From JBDHAC01 sp039588215 (GTDB taxonomy: Bacteria; Gemmatimonadota; Gemmatimonadetes; Palauibacterales; Palauibacteraceae), in NCBI GenBank assembly GCA_039588215.1, contig JBDHAD010000002.1, forward strand, positions 16,436 through 80,435: a stretch of DNA of 64,000 bases, written 5' to 3'. How positions within the stretch are numbered: the stretch's first letter is position 1; every line of letters begins with the position of its first letter. Of this stretch, positions 42,288-50,660 are shown one piece after another. The notes under the pieces were generated by a model. The model saw nothing but the letters and a program-made list of their open reading frames with translations. It was not told the origin of the DNA and ran no database searches. Made by a program: the position numbers and the translations under genes.

Positions 42288-42869
42288 CTAGCCCTCGCTC
42301 GTCGCGTGCTCGGCCGACTTGGGCCAGGCCTGTTCGATCTCGCGTGCGGCCCTGTCCAGAATCTCCTTCAGGACCTCGATCTTTCCCTCGTCCCCGCCGT
42401 CGCCGACGGCGCGATCGAAGCTCACCTGAGCAAGACGGATGAAAGAGCGAGTGAGATCGCGCATCTCGGCGCCGGTGAAACGCTCACCCAAGTTTACGAA
42501 GCGACCGAAGATGTCATCGTGTCGGGCCGTGTGCTTGTCGAGGAAGGCTAGCCCTTCTTCGGTGATCCGATAGGTCTTCTTTCCATCCGCCTGCTCCCAT
42601 GCGACAAAGCCCTGGTCCTCCAGCATCTGGAGGGTGGGGTACACCGAGCCCGGGCTAGGCGAGTACATGCCACCCGACTCTTCCTCCAGGCGGCGGATGA
42701 TCTCGTATCCGTGCATCGGCTGTCCACGCAGTAGACCGAGGATGACATATTTCAGGTCGCCCTTCCGGACGACGCGTCGTTTGGCGCCCAATGGCCGACC
42801 AAACGCGAAGACGCCTGGTCCGCAGCAGTTGGCCCAGGCACCGAATCCGTAGTCACGACCTGTCAGCAT
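42288..42869 (-). CDS. PadR-family transcriptional repressor
   Basis: 193 residues. A Gly/Phe-rich N-terminal extension (about 35 residues, with an NCCGPG cluster) precedes the winged-helix domain: DLKYVILGLLRGQPMHGYEII, GSVYPTLQMLEDQGFV and KKTYRITEEGLAFL. The C-terminal helices (residues about 115-190) form the dimerisation part. PadR proteins usually repress their own operon and a transporter or membrane-stress gene. Start is ATG 42869 with GGAAG upstream. The palindrome cluster at 42958-42992 lies about 90 bp upstream and is the likely operator. Confidence 0.92.
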   Translation of the reverse strand: MLTGRDYGFGAWANCCGPGVFAFGRPLGAKRRVVRKGDLKYVILGLLRGQPMHGYEIIRRLEEESGGMYSPSPGSVYPTLQMLEDQGFVAWEQADGKKTYRITEEGLAFLDKHTARHDDIFGRFVNLGERFTGAEMRDLTRSFIRLAQVSFDRAVGDGGDEGKIEVLKEILDRAAREIEQAWPKSAEHATSEG

Positions 42870-42957
42870 CGCGCTTCCGCTCCTGCTTTGATCTCGGTTC
42901 GAGGGGTGTGACGGTCAACGGTGCGCCAGCCTTCCGGCGACGTATCGCGACCTGTCA

Positions 42958-42992
42958 CGATATATCGTATACGTATCGATAGCGATATATCG
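42958..42992. promoter_or_regulatory. Palindrome cluster, candidate PadR operator
   Basis: Two perfect copies of CGATATATCG (42958-42967 and 42983-42992), centres 25 bp apart. Between them lie two more palindromes, CGTATACG (42966-42973) and TATCGATA (42974-42981). The stretch is strongly AT-rich compared with its surroundings and sits upstream of the padR-like gene. Confidence 0.65.
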
Positions 42993-43038
42993 GGTCACTG
43001 TCAAGATCCTGGGATCGGTTCGCGAGAGACCCCCATGG

Positions 43039-43833
43039 TTACGGGTCTGAGGTGCCCTCCGGGTCAGGCGGTTCCCAGAGCTCGATACGCTGGCCATCGG
43101 GGTCCATGGCCCACCCGAAACGCCCGTAGTCGTACTCGTCGAGACGAGCATCCACCTCCACGCCCGCGGTCCGTAGACGCTCGAGAAGATCGTCCAACTG
43201 GCGCACGCGGAAGTTGATCATGAAGGGCTTGTCGCTCGGATCGAAGTAGTCCGTATCGGCGGGAAATGGTTCCCAAGCCGTGAACGCGGGCGTCCCATCC
43301 AACTCCCGCCAGCGGAAGCTGACGTAGCCATCGGGATCCGGAGTAACGCCTAGGCGCTCCGCGTATCAGGCTTTGAGAGCGCTTGGGTCGCCGGTCTTGA
43401 AGAAGACGCCTCCCAGCCCGGTCACCGGACCGGAAACCGGCGGACGTGCCGGTAGGTGGTCGGCGGGCTCCCACAGCTCCACCCGGTGTCCATCCGGGTC
43501 CATGACCCAGGCGAAACGTCCCTCCTCACCCTCGAAGATCTCGTCGTCTACCGCTTCGCCGGCCGCATGAAGAGACGCCACGAGGGGTTCGAGGTCGACG
43601 ACGCGGAAGTTGATCATGAACGGCTTTGAGCTGGGATCGAAATAGTCGGTCGTGTCCGGGAACGGGCCCCACACGGTGAGTGCGCGCTCTCCCGGCTGAC
43701 CGTCTCCTTGTCCCTCGAACCAGGCCCCCCCGCCATCCCCGGACGCTAGCCCCAGGTAATCTCGATACCATGCTCGCAGCGCATCCGGCGCTGCAGACTT
43801 GAAGAAGATCCCGCCGATTCCCCTGACGCCCAT
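43039..43833 (-). pseudogene. Tandem VOC/glyoxalase-like gene interrupted by in-frame UGA
   Basis: The frame encodes two VOC halves. The first (residues 1-~140) has GGIFFKSAAPDALRAWYRDY, PFMINFRVVDLEPL and VMDPDGHRVELWEP. The second repeats the pattern: GGVFFKTGDPSALKA, stop, YAERLGVTPDPDG, then PFMINFRVRQLDDL and AMDPDGQRIELWEP. The stop is TGA at 43366-43368 (codon 156), where the first half has Trp (RAWYRDYLG), so one G-to-A change would restore a 264-residue two-domain protein. The frame is otherwise open. As written only the first half is made. Its ATG overlaps the SDR stop by 1 bp. VOC proteins bind metal-dependent or metal-free small-molecule substrates; the substrate here is unknown. 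Confidence 0.8.
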
Positions 43834-44609
43834 CAGGACTCCTCGCGATGTACGACGTAGACGCTTCTTTGTGCGGTCGGAAGCAGCAGCACATCGGCGA
43901 CGTTCACGTGCTCGGGCGCGTTCACGATGAAATGCACGACCTCCGCCACGTCCTCCGCCGTCAACGGGTCGAATCCGTGATACACGGACTCCGCCTTCTC
44001 CTCGTCTCCATCGAATCGGACCGACGAAAACTCCGTGTGCACGAAGCCTGGATTGACGCTCGAGACGCGTAACCGGGTCCCGGCCACGTCCAGGTTCATA
44101 CCCTCGGTGAGGGCGCGCACGGCGAACTTCGAAGCGTTGTATACGTTGCCCTTGGGGTAGACCTGGTAACCCGCGGTGCTGCCGACATTCACCACGTGCC
44201 CGATGCCCCGATCGATCATGGCGGGCAACAGCGCGCGGGTAACGAACAGCAGGCCTTTGACGTTCGTATCGATCATCCGATCCCAGTCTTCGAGATCACC
44301 CTCCTGTAGCGTCGCGAACCCGGCGGCCAGCCCGGCGTTGTTGAGAAGGATATCGGGGATCCAGCCGGCTTCCAGGAGAGTGGCGGCCTCCGCGGCAACC
44401 GTGTCGCGATCTCTCACATCGACCTCGGCGAGCCTGACGTCGACCTGGTGCGAGGAGGACAGCTCGGTCGCAAGGGTCTCGAGTCGCTCACGCCGTCGCG
44501 CCCAAAGGGTCAGGTTGGCACCCGCCTCGCCGAACCGCCTCGCGCAGGCGGCACCGATCCCGGAGCTTGCCCCCGTGATGAGGATCCGCTTTCCCGTCAG
44601 TCGGTTCAT
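43833..44609 (-). CDS. Short-chain dehydrogenase/reductase
   Basis: 258 residues, classical SDR. The nucleotide site is ITGASSGIGAACARRFGEAG, then LLNNAG, the catalytic Ser in NVGSTAGYQVYP, and the YxxxK motif in VYNASKFAVRAL. PGFVHTEF follows. It resembles the YdfG (3-hydroxy acid dehydrogenase) group, which oxidises serine or 3-hydroxy acids with NADP; specificity is not certain. ATG overlaps the amidohydrolase stop by 4 bp, and the VOC gene follows directly. Confidence 0.9.
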   Translation of the reverse strand: MNRLTGKRILITGASSGIGAACARRFGEAGANLTLWARRRERLETLATELSSSHQVDVRLAEVDVRDRDTVAAEAATLLEAGWIPDILLNNAGLAAGFATLQEGDLEDWDRMIDTNVKGLLFVTRALLPAMIDRGIGHVVNVGSTAGYQVYPKGNVYNASKFAVRALTEGMNLDVAGTRLRVSSVNPGFVHTEFSSVRFDGDEEKAESVYHGFDPLTAEDVAEVVHFIVNAPEHVNVADVLLLPTAQRSVYVVHREES

Positions 44610-46309
44610 GACGTACTCTCTCGTTCGAACACGAGCTCGCCTTCGACGAACGTGAGGTCCACGCGAACGCGCTCTATCTCTATCGGATCGATCGTGAAGA
44701 TGTCATCCGACAATACGACCAGGTCCGCGTAGAATCCGGGTGCGATCCTCCCCGACTCCGACTCGAGGTAGCTCGCATATGCGTTTGCGCTCGTGTATGC
44801 GGTCACTGCTTCCTCGACCGAGATCTTTTGCCGCGGCACCCACCCCTCCGGGTTACGGCCATCGGTCGTGCGGCGCGTGACCGCCGCGTAGATCCCCAGG
44901 AGCGGGTCGAGGGGCGCCACCGTCCAGTCGCTTCCGAAGGTCAGGGCGGCCCCGGAGTCCAGCAAGTCACGGAACGCGTACGTGAGATCGATGCGCTCGG
45001 GACCGATGCGGTTGATAGCCCAGCGGCCATCGTCGATGGCATGGTACGGCTGCATCGATGGGACGACCCCCTGTGCAGCGAAGCGCTCGATGGCGTCGGG
45101 TCGCAAATGCTGCGCGTGCTCGACGCGGAAGCGTCGATCTCGGGGCCCGTTCACGCGTTCGGCCTCGGCGAACGCATCCAGCAGCCAATCGTTGGCGCGC
45201 GTCCCGATCGCGTGCACGATCACGTGCATCCCGGCGGCGTCGGCCTGGAGGATGTCTTCGTGAAGCGTGGCCGTATCCGTGACCATCAGCCCGCGCTCAT
45301 CGGGAGCATCCTCATACGGCTCGTAGAACCAGGCCGTGGTCGAACCGAGCGACCCATCCACGTACGCCTTCAGGCCACCCCAGAATAGACGGTGATCTCC
45401 GCGACCTTCGTCCGCGAGGAGATCCCGCATGCGCTCCCAGGTAGCCAGCGGCACGACTGCATACACACGCAGCGGTAAGGACCCCCGGGCCCGGGCGCGG
45501 CGGTACGTCTCGAACCCGGCCCAGGTACCCATGTCCGTGATCAAGGTCACGCCGCGCTCGACGGCGTGTCGGGCCGCGGCAGCCAGGGCGCGGTCCAGTT
45601 CGTCTTCCGAGGGCGGTGGCATGCGCTCGAACGCGAACGCCTGCGCGGCATCCTTCAGCACGCCCGTCGCGCGGCCATCCTCGTCGCGGACGATCGTCCC
45701 GCCGTCCGGATCAGGGGTGGACGCGTTGATCCCGGCGGCCTCGAGCGCCCTGGAGTTGGCGAGACCCATGTGCCCATCGAGCCGCTGGACGAATACAGGC
45801 GTCTCAGCGGTCAGCGAATCGATCCAATCGCGGTGCGGAAGCGCTCCCCCCCAGAGCTCGTGATCCCACTGGCCGCCGGTCATCCACTCTCCGGGGTGAT
45901 CGGACGCGAACCGTCCGATTCGGCGGGCGAACTCCGTCGGTGTGTCGGCGTCACGCAGCTGCACCCCGCTCAGCTCGAAGCCGCCATCCAGGAAATGAGT
46001 GTGGTTGTCCATGAGGCCGGGGATCACGCGACGCCCGCTCAGAGCCACGCGTCGCGTGCCGGGTCCGACCCACTCCTCAATGTGTGCGTCCGATCCCACG
46101 GCGGCGATCCGCCCGCCACGCACCGCGATCGCGGTCGGCTCGCCTGCGGAATCGTTGTCACCGGAGGTCCACACGCGGCCGCCGGTGAGGACCAGATCCG
46201 CCCGTGTGCCCGGCCCAGCGCTCGACGACACTTCCGAGTCCTCCTCTCGACTTCCGCACGCCGCGGATAACGCGGCCGAAACCGCGATCGCCACCAGCGC
46301 CCGAGTCAT
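44606..46309 (-). CDS. Exported amidohydrolase (YtcJ-like)
   Basis: 567 residues. A lipoprotein-type signal (LVAIAVSAALSAACGS) predicts a periplasmic, lipid-anchored enzyme. The amidohydrolase_3 layout is seen: GLMDNHTHFLDGG (first metal His pair), HVIVHAIGTRANDWLLDAF, RFRVEHAQHL and TFGSDWTVAPLDPL (metal Asp). Such enzymes cleave amides or N-formyl groups of unknown small molecules. It is co-transcribed with the S9 peptidase (4-bp overlap) and the SDR (4-bp overlap), which suggests peptide- or amide-derived substrates. Confidence 0.88.
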   Translation of the reverse strand: MTRALVAIAVSAALSAACGSREEDSEVSSSAGPGTRADLVLTGGRVWTSGDNDSAGEPTAIAVRGGRIAAVGSDAHIEEWVGPGTRRVALSGRRVIPGLMDNHTHFLDGGFELSGVQLRDADTPTEFARRIGRFASDHPGEWMTGGQWDHELWGGALPHRDWIDSLTAETPVFVQRLDGHMGLANSRALEAAGINASTPDPDGGTIVRDEDGRATGVLKDAAQAFAFERMPPPSEDELDRALAAAARHAVERGVTLITDMGTWAGFETYRRARARGSLPLRVYAVVPLATWERMRDLLADEGRGDHRLFWGGLKAYVDGSLGSTTAWFYEPYEDAPDERGLMVTDTATLHEDILQADAAGMHVIVHAIGTRANDWLLDAFAEAERVNGPRDRRFRVEHAQHLRPDAIERFAAQGVVPSMQPYHAIDDGRWAINRIGPERIDLTYAFRDLLDSGAALTFGSDWTVAPLDPLLGIYAAVTRRTTDGRNPEGWVPRQKISVEEAVTAYTSANAYASYLESESGRIAPGFYADLVVLSDDIFTIDPIEIERVRVDLTFVEGELVFERESTS

Positions 46310-48522
46310 CGCTGTGACCCTTCATCGGACCCTGCGGCAGCCGTCACAGCACCCTTGAGCATCCGTTCGAAAAAATCGGCCGTCGCATGGTACGCCGCGA
46401 GCCAGTTCCGGTGGAGAAGAAAGCTGTGTACCTCGTCGGGGAACACGAGTTGCTCGACAACGACGTTCCGTCGCTCCAACGCCTCGATGAGATCCACCGA
46501 CTCGGAGAACGGAACGTTGCGGTCGTCATCCCCATGGATGAGCAGCACAGGCGAGCGCCAGCCATCGATCGAGGCCATGGGAGATGACTCGAACGCGAGG
46601 CGGGCGACCTCCGCCCGGCGCTCGGCCTGGTACGCGGGGACGAAGTTGCGGATCACCACGTTCCAGTCGTGCACGCCGTGCAAGTCCACGCCGGCCGCGA
46701 ACAGTTCTGAGTCGCGAGCGAGTCCGAGTGCGGTCAGATAGCCCCCATAGGAGCCGCCCCAAAGCCCGATCCGATCCGGGTCGACATCCGCCCGCTGAGC
46801 CAGATACCGGCCGCCCGCCACCACATCGCGGTATTCACTCGCGCCACGTGCGCCGTAATCGAGGGCCTCGCGGAACTCCATCCCATAACCGATCCCGCTT
46901 CGGTAGTTGACGGACAGCACGACGTATCCCCGACTGGCGAGGTACTGGTTCATCGCGTAGGCGTTATGGTAGTAGCCCCGATAGTGCCACCCGAGGAGCA
47001 TCTGGCGGCGAGAGCCGCCATGAAAGAAGAGGATGGCGGGGCGTCTGTCTCCCGGTGGCAGATCCGCCGGCGTGAACAGCTGCCCGTGTATCTGTACGCC
47101 ATCTTCCGCGAGGAACGTCACGGCCTCGGGCGTGACGAGGTGTCGCAGCGGGAAGTCCCCGGGCGTCCCCGGATCCAACCGGCGCCTGCGGCCGTCGGCA
47201 TGCAGGATTTCCGCATGCGCGGGAGTCCGAGCATCCGAGGCCAGAAAGGCGATCACTTGGCCATCGGCGGTGGCGGCCGGTGACCACTCGATCCCCGACC
47301 CCTGCGTGAGCGCCACGGGCGCGCCGCGCGCCACATTGACCGACCACAGGTGTCGTCGATCGATGTCCGCCTCGTTCGACGAGTAGATGAGTCGCTCGCG
47401 ATCCGCCGACAGCGTGACGTGCTCGACCTCGAAGGCGCCGGGTGTGAGGAGGCTCGGCTCGCCCCCCGCGGCAGCGACCGAGTACAGGTGGGTCCAACCG
47501 TCGCGCTCCCAGGGAAACACGATTCGATCTCCCACCGCCCACCATACCTGGTCCGCCCCCTCGATCCCACGGAACGCGCTGCCTGTTCCCTCGGAGGCGC
47601 GCCACACCTCCGATCCGTCTCCAGTGGCGATGTCGACCACCCGTATGGACCAGGGGAGGGCGGAGCGTCTCGGTGCGAACGGCACCCGGTCGCGCTCGTT
47701 GAGGATCCGCACAAAAGCCAGGCGGCTGCCGTCGGGCGACCACGTCGGCGACCCGTCGCGCGCGAGGGAGGGATCCACATACCGGACTGTGCTATCGTCG
47801 ACCGAGAACAATCCGATGAAGCTATGATCGCCGCGACTACTCACGAATGCCAGGTGGCTACCGTCCAGAGACCAACGCAGCGAACCGGCGCTCCCCCGCG
47901 TACGGAGGAGCTGCCGTGGCCCGCGCGCCGGTTCACCTTCACCCTCGGCTGCCTCCGGAGCCGAGGGCGTGCCGGGCTCCTCCGGTGTCGCATCGACATT
48001 GATGGACCAGATCTGGCCACCGCGCAGAAACACGAGACGTGAGCCATCCGGGGATGGATTGGGGGAGGAGCCGGCCGTGAGGCGCCTGGGCTGACCCGCT
48101 TCCGAACCGTCGAGATCGACGACCCAGATGACTCGCTCCGCCCCCTGCGCAGCGCTGGTCGGGTTGGGAGTCTCCCCCTGCCGGTTGGGTGCACCCCCGC
48201 GGACGAAGAACAGCCGTCGATCGTCCGGCGTGAACCGGAGGCTCGAGAGCTCCTGACCGTCATCCTCCGTGTACGATGTGAGACGACGGCTGGTGTACTC
48301 GGGTGGCCGAGCGATCCAGATGTTTCTCGCACCACCTTCGTTCAGGACCCACGCGAACCCGCCGCTTCCGTGATCAGCCAAGAGGCCCGACGGAAACGGC
48401 GCCTCCATGATCTGCTCGAGGGAGTACGGTTCCTGTGCGGCCAAGCCCCATGAAGGCCCCAGGGACGTGAGGGTGAGTGTGAAGGTGGCGACGTGTCTGC
48501 CGAGGTGTCGACCGCAGGTCAT
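46306..48522 (-). CDS. Exported S9 prolyl-oligopeptidase-family peptidase
   Basis: 738 residues with an N-terminal signal (TLTLTSLGPSWGLAAQEP). An N-terminal WD40-like/beta-propeller region with repeated SPDGSRL-type blades (NPSPDGSRLVF, SWSPDG-like) precedes the alpha/beta-hydrolase domain. The catalytic Ser is in WGGSYGGYLTALG, Asp in LLIHGDDDRNVPF and His in PDEVHSFLL. It cleaves short peptides, often after Pro or acyl-amino acids. GGAG precedes the ATG. It leads the amidohydrolase/SDR/VOC transcript. Confidence 0.92.
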   Translation of the reverse strand: MTCGRHLGRHVATFTLTLTSLGPSWGLAAQEPYSLEQIMEAPFPSGLLADHGSGGFAWVLNEGGARNIWIARPPEYTSRRLTSYTEDDGQELSSLRFTPDDRRLFFVRGGAPNRQGETPNPTSAAQGAERVIWVVDLDGSEAGQPRRLTAGSSPNPSPDGSRLVFLRGGQIWSINVDATPEEPGTPSAPEAAEGEGEPARGPRQLLRTRGSAGSLRWSLDGSHLAFVSSRGDHSFIGLFSVDDSTVRYVDPSLARDGSPTWSPDGSRLAFVRILNERDRVPFAPRRSALPWSIRVVDIATGDGSEVWRASEGTGSAFRGIEGADQVWWAVGDRIVFPWERDGWTHLYSVAAAGGEPSLLTPGAFEVEHVTLSADRERLIYSSNEADIDRRHLWSVNVARGAPVALTQGSGIEWSPAATADGQVIAFLASDARTPAHAEILHADGRRRRLDPGTPGDFPLRHLVTPEAVTFLAEDGVQIHGQLFTPADLPPGDRRPAILFFHGGSRRQMLLGWHYRGYYHNAYAMNQYLASRGYVVLSVNYRSGIGYGMEFREALDYGARGASEYRDVVAGGRYLAQRADVDPDRIGLWGGSYGGYLTALGLARDSELFAAGVDLHGVHDWNVVIRNFVPAYQAERRAEVARLAFESSPMASIDGWRSPVLLIHGDDDRNVPFSESVDLIEALERRNVVVEQLVFPDEVHSFLLHRNWLAAYHATADFFERMLKGAVTAAAGSDEGSQR

Positions 48523-48651
48523 ACTCGCTCCTTTGCCGTGGGCCGGTGCTGGCGAGAGGCTCGAAAAAAAGTAGGTGGACCAGTCGGCTTCTGACCAGCC
48601 GTCCGGGTGTGGTCGCGTCAGGAAGTCGGTCGGAGGCCGCCGCGCCGACAG

Positions 48652-49500
48652 CTAGTGGCGACGCAGGAAATAAAAGCAGCGGTGGTCTGCGGCTCCTCTG
48701 TGGAAGCTCTGCACCGTGTAGCCTCTTCCCAGGTAGTGGAGGAACGCCCGCCGGGTCGAGACCCGCCAACGCTGGGCGTCCCTCGGCGAGTGGGTCGCCA
48801 GCTCGCCCGCGTCGCAGGGGATCTCGATCAGCACCGAGCTCGTCTCGGGCAACTCCGGAGCCCCGGACAGGCGCTCGCTCGGGTCGGGTGGAGCGACGAT
48901 GGGCGCCTCGACGGCGGCCTCGTTGGTCTGTGTCTGCTCACCCTCGATCGCCCAGAGCGTCCTCTGGCTCGCCAGCTCCCACTGTACGATGAGGCGGTCG
49001 GTGTCTCCCATGGAATGAAGCGGACTTCCCGTCTCGCGTCCGTACATGTTGGGGGCGTAGCCCGCGATGTCGACGCCGAGCCGGTTCAGGTTCAGGTGGG
49101 CGTTGCGAGCGATGAGGGGGTCGAACGTCCAGAAGACCCTCTCCACTCCCTTCTTCAGCAGCTCCTCCCTTTGAAAGAGCTTGAGACGTCGGCCCAGCCC
49201 ACGGCCTCTAGCCTCCAGGTGTACGGCCAACATGTGCGACCAGTGGACGGGCACCTCGTCGCGCGTCCCCTGCAGGCTGAACACGAAACCCGCGAGTCGA
49301 TCGTCCTCCGTGAAGGCTCCCGCAACGAGTCCGCCGACCTTCTGCGACACGAAGAGCAGGGAAGCCGGAACGAACTCCAGGAACGCGTCGCCCCAAGTCG
49401 TGCGCTGCAGTTCCACGCAGGCTTCGAACTCCACCAGGCGTTCCAGGTGTCTGAGGCTGAAGGCACCTTTAGCCGGGGGCGCGGCCGGTCTGTTCGTCAT
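48652..49500 (-). CDS. GNAT-type acyltransferase (COG3375-like), racemase partner
   Basis: 282 residues. GNAT features: SHMLAVHLEARGRGLGRRLKLFQRE holds the acetyl/succinyl-CoA loop (GRGLGRRL), with FWTFDPLIARNAHLNLNRLG typical of the COG3375 group. In Geobacillus, an enzyme of this type N-succinylates D-amino acids for the N-succinylamino acid racemase. The same partnership is likely here because its ATG overlaps the racemase stop by 4 bp. The C-terminal ~80 residues are specific to this group. Direct substrate not shown. Confidence 0.8.
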   Translation of the reverse strand: MTNRPAAPPAKGAFSLRHLERLVEFEACVELQRTTWGDAFLEFVPASLLFVSQKVGGLVAGAFTEDDRLAGFVFSLQGTRDEVPVHWSHMLAVHLEARGRGLGRRLKLFQREELLKKGVERVFWTFDPLIARNAHLNLNRLGVDIAGYAPNMYGRETGSPLHSMGDTDRLIVQWELASQRTLWAIEGEQTQTNEAAVEAPIVAPPDPSERLSGAPELPETSSVLIEIPCDAGELATHSPRDAQRWRVSTRRAFLHYLGRGYTVQSFHRGAADHRCFYFLRRH

Positions 49501-50660
49501 GGGCTCGGCGCGGGGCTGTCGGAACTCCCGCGTGGGGCAAGCTCCTCGGTGCGCACGGTGAGATCATCGATCCTATCGACGTTCACGTCGACCCCCAATC
49601 CCGGGACGTCGAATGGGACCACCACAAACCCATCCCCGGTCATCGTCCACTCGGGTTCGACGATATCACGCTCCCAGTAGCGGCGGCTCGGCGACAGATC
49701 GCCAGGAAGCGTGAAGTTGCGCAGGGATGCGAGCGCGACGTTGTATGCGCGGCCGATACCGCTTTCGAGCATGCCGCCGCACCACACCGGCATGCCATGC
49801 GCCTCCGCCACACCGTGGATCGCCCGAGCCGCAAGAAGGCCACCCACCCGTCCCGGCTTTACGTTGATGATTCTACCGCTGCCCAGGGCAATCATGTCTT
49901 CCGCGCTGGCGACGTGCACGATCGACTCGTCGAGGCAGATCGGGGTCTGCAACCGGGCCTGGAGCTCGGCGTGCCGAACCAGGTCGCCCGTCGCGAGAGG
50001 CTGCTCGATCATCATGAGATGGAAGTCGTCGAGTCGGCGGAGCTCTTCGGTATCGGCCAGCGTATAGGCAGCATTGGCGTCGACGGCGAGCCCGTGTTCG
50101 GGGCCCACAGCCTCACGCGCGGCGGCCACGTAGTCATGATCTGCTCCGGGGCGGATCTTCAGCTTCACCTTGCGATAGCCCTGCACGACCGCCTCCGATG
50201 CCTTTGTCGCCAGATCGCCGGGCGAACCCTGGATTCCCAGGGAGATGCCGACCGGCACTCGTTCGAGTGTCCCCCCCAGGCGACGGGCCAACGAGACCTG
50301 TTCCAGCTCGGCGGCCATACACCAGAACCCCATCTCCACGGCGGCCTTCGCCATCGGGTGTCCGCGTATGCCGTCCGCGAGCGTTCCTGCCAGAGCATCG
50401 GGCCCGGGGAACGTGTGCGCCAGAACCTTGGGGCCCAGCCACTCACGGATCGCGAGCCATGCGGTGTCGATCGTCTCGGGGGAGTAATTGGGGCGCTCAC
50501 CGGCGACACATTCGGCCCACGCGACCGGTCCGTCCGGATGGTGGAGCTCGAGGAGCAGAATCCGTCGCTCCTCTACCCAGCCCGATGAAATCTCGAACCG
50601 CTCCCGGAGCGGGAGCCGAATCTCGCGCAGGACGAGACGGTCCACCCGCAGGGAGGTCAT
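49497..50660 (-). CDS. N-succinylamino acid racemase / o-succinylbenzoate synthase-like enolase-superfamily enzyme
   Basis: 387 residues of the muconate-lactonizing-enzyme subgroup. Visible motifs: LPLRERFEISSG (substrate loop), GYRKVKLKIRPG with the KxK catalytic lysines, VDANAAYTL, MIEQPL, CLDESI and the second lysine region INVKPGRVGGL, then GGMLESGIGRA. These fit the NSAR/OSBS family, which both racemises N-succinylamino acids and, in menaquinone pathways, makes o-succinylbenzoate. No other men gene is nearby and a COG3375 GNAT overlaps, so racemase activity is favoured. Cytoplasmic. Confidence 0.85.
   Translation of the reverse strand: MTSLRVDRLVLREIRLPLRERFEISSGWVEERRILLLELHHPDGPVAWAECVAGERPNYSPETIDTAWLAIREWLGPKVLAHTFPGPDALAGTLADGIRGHPMAKAAVEMGFWCMAAELEQVSLARRLGGTLERVPVGISLGIQGSPGDLATKASEAVVQGYRKVKLKIRPGADHDYVAAAREAVGPEHGLAVDANAAYTLADTEELRRLDDFHLMMIEQPLATGDLVRHAELQARLQTPICLDESIVHVASAEDMIALGSGRIINVKPGRVGGLLAARAIHGVAEAHGMPVWCGGMLESGIGRAYNVALASLRNFTLPGDLSPSRRYWERDIVEPEWTMTGDGFVVVPFDVPGLGVDVNVDRIDDLTVRTEELAPRGSSDSPAPSP

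Noticed and set aside
43366..43368. UGA read as selenocysteine or Trp in the VOC gene
   Set aside because: No selenocysteine-insertion-like hairpin was recognised right after it, the position is a Trp in the sister domain, and TGA serves as a normal stop for many genes in the window such as metH.
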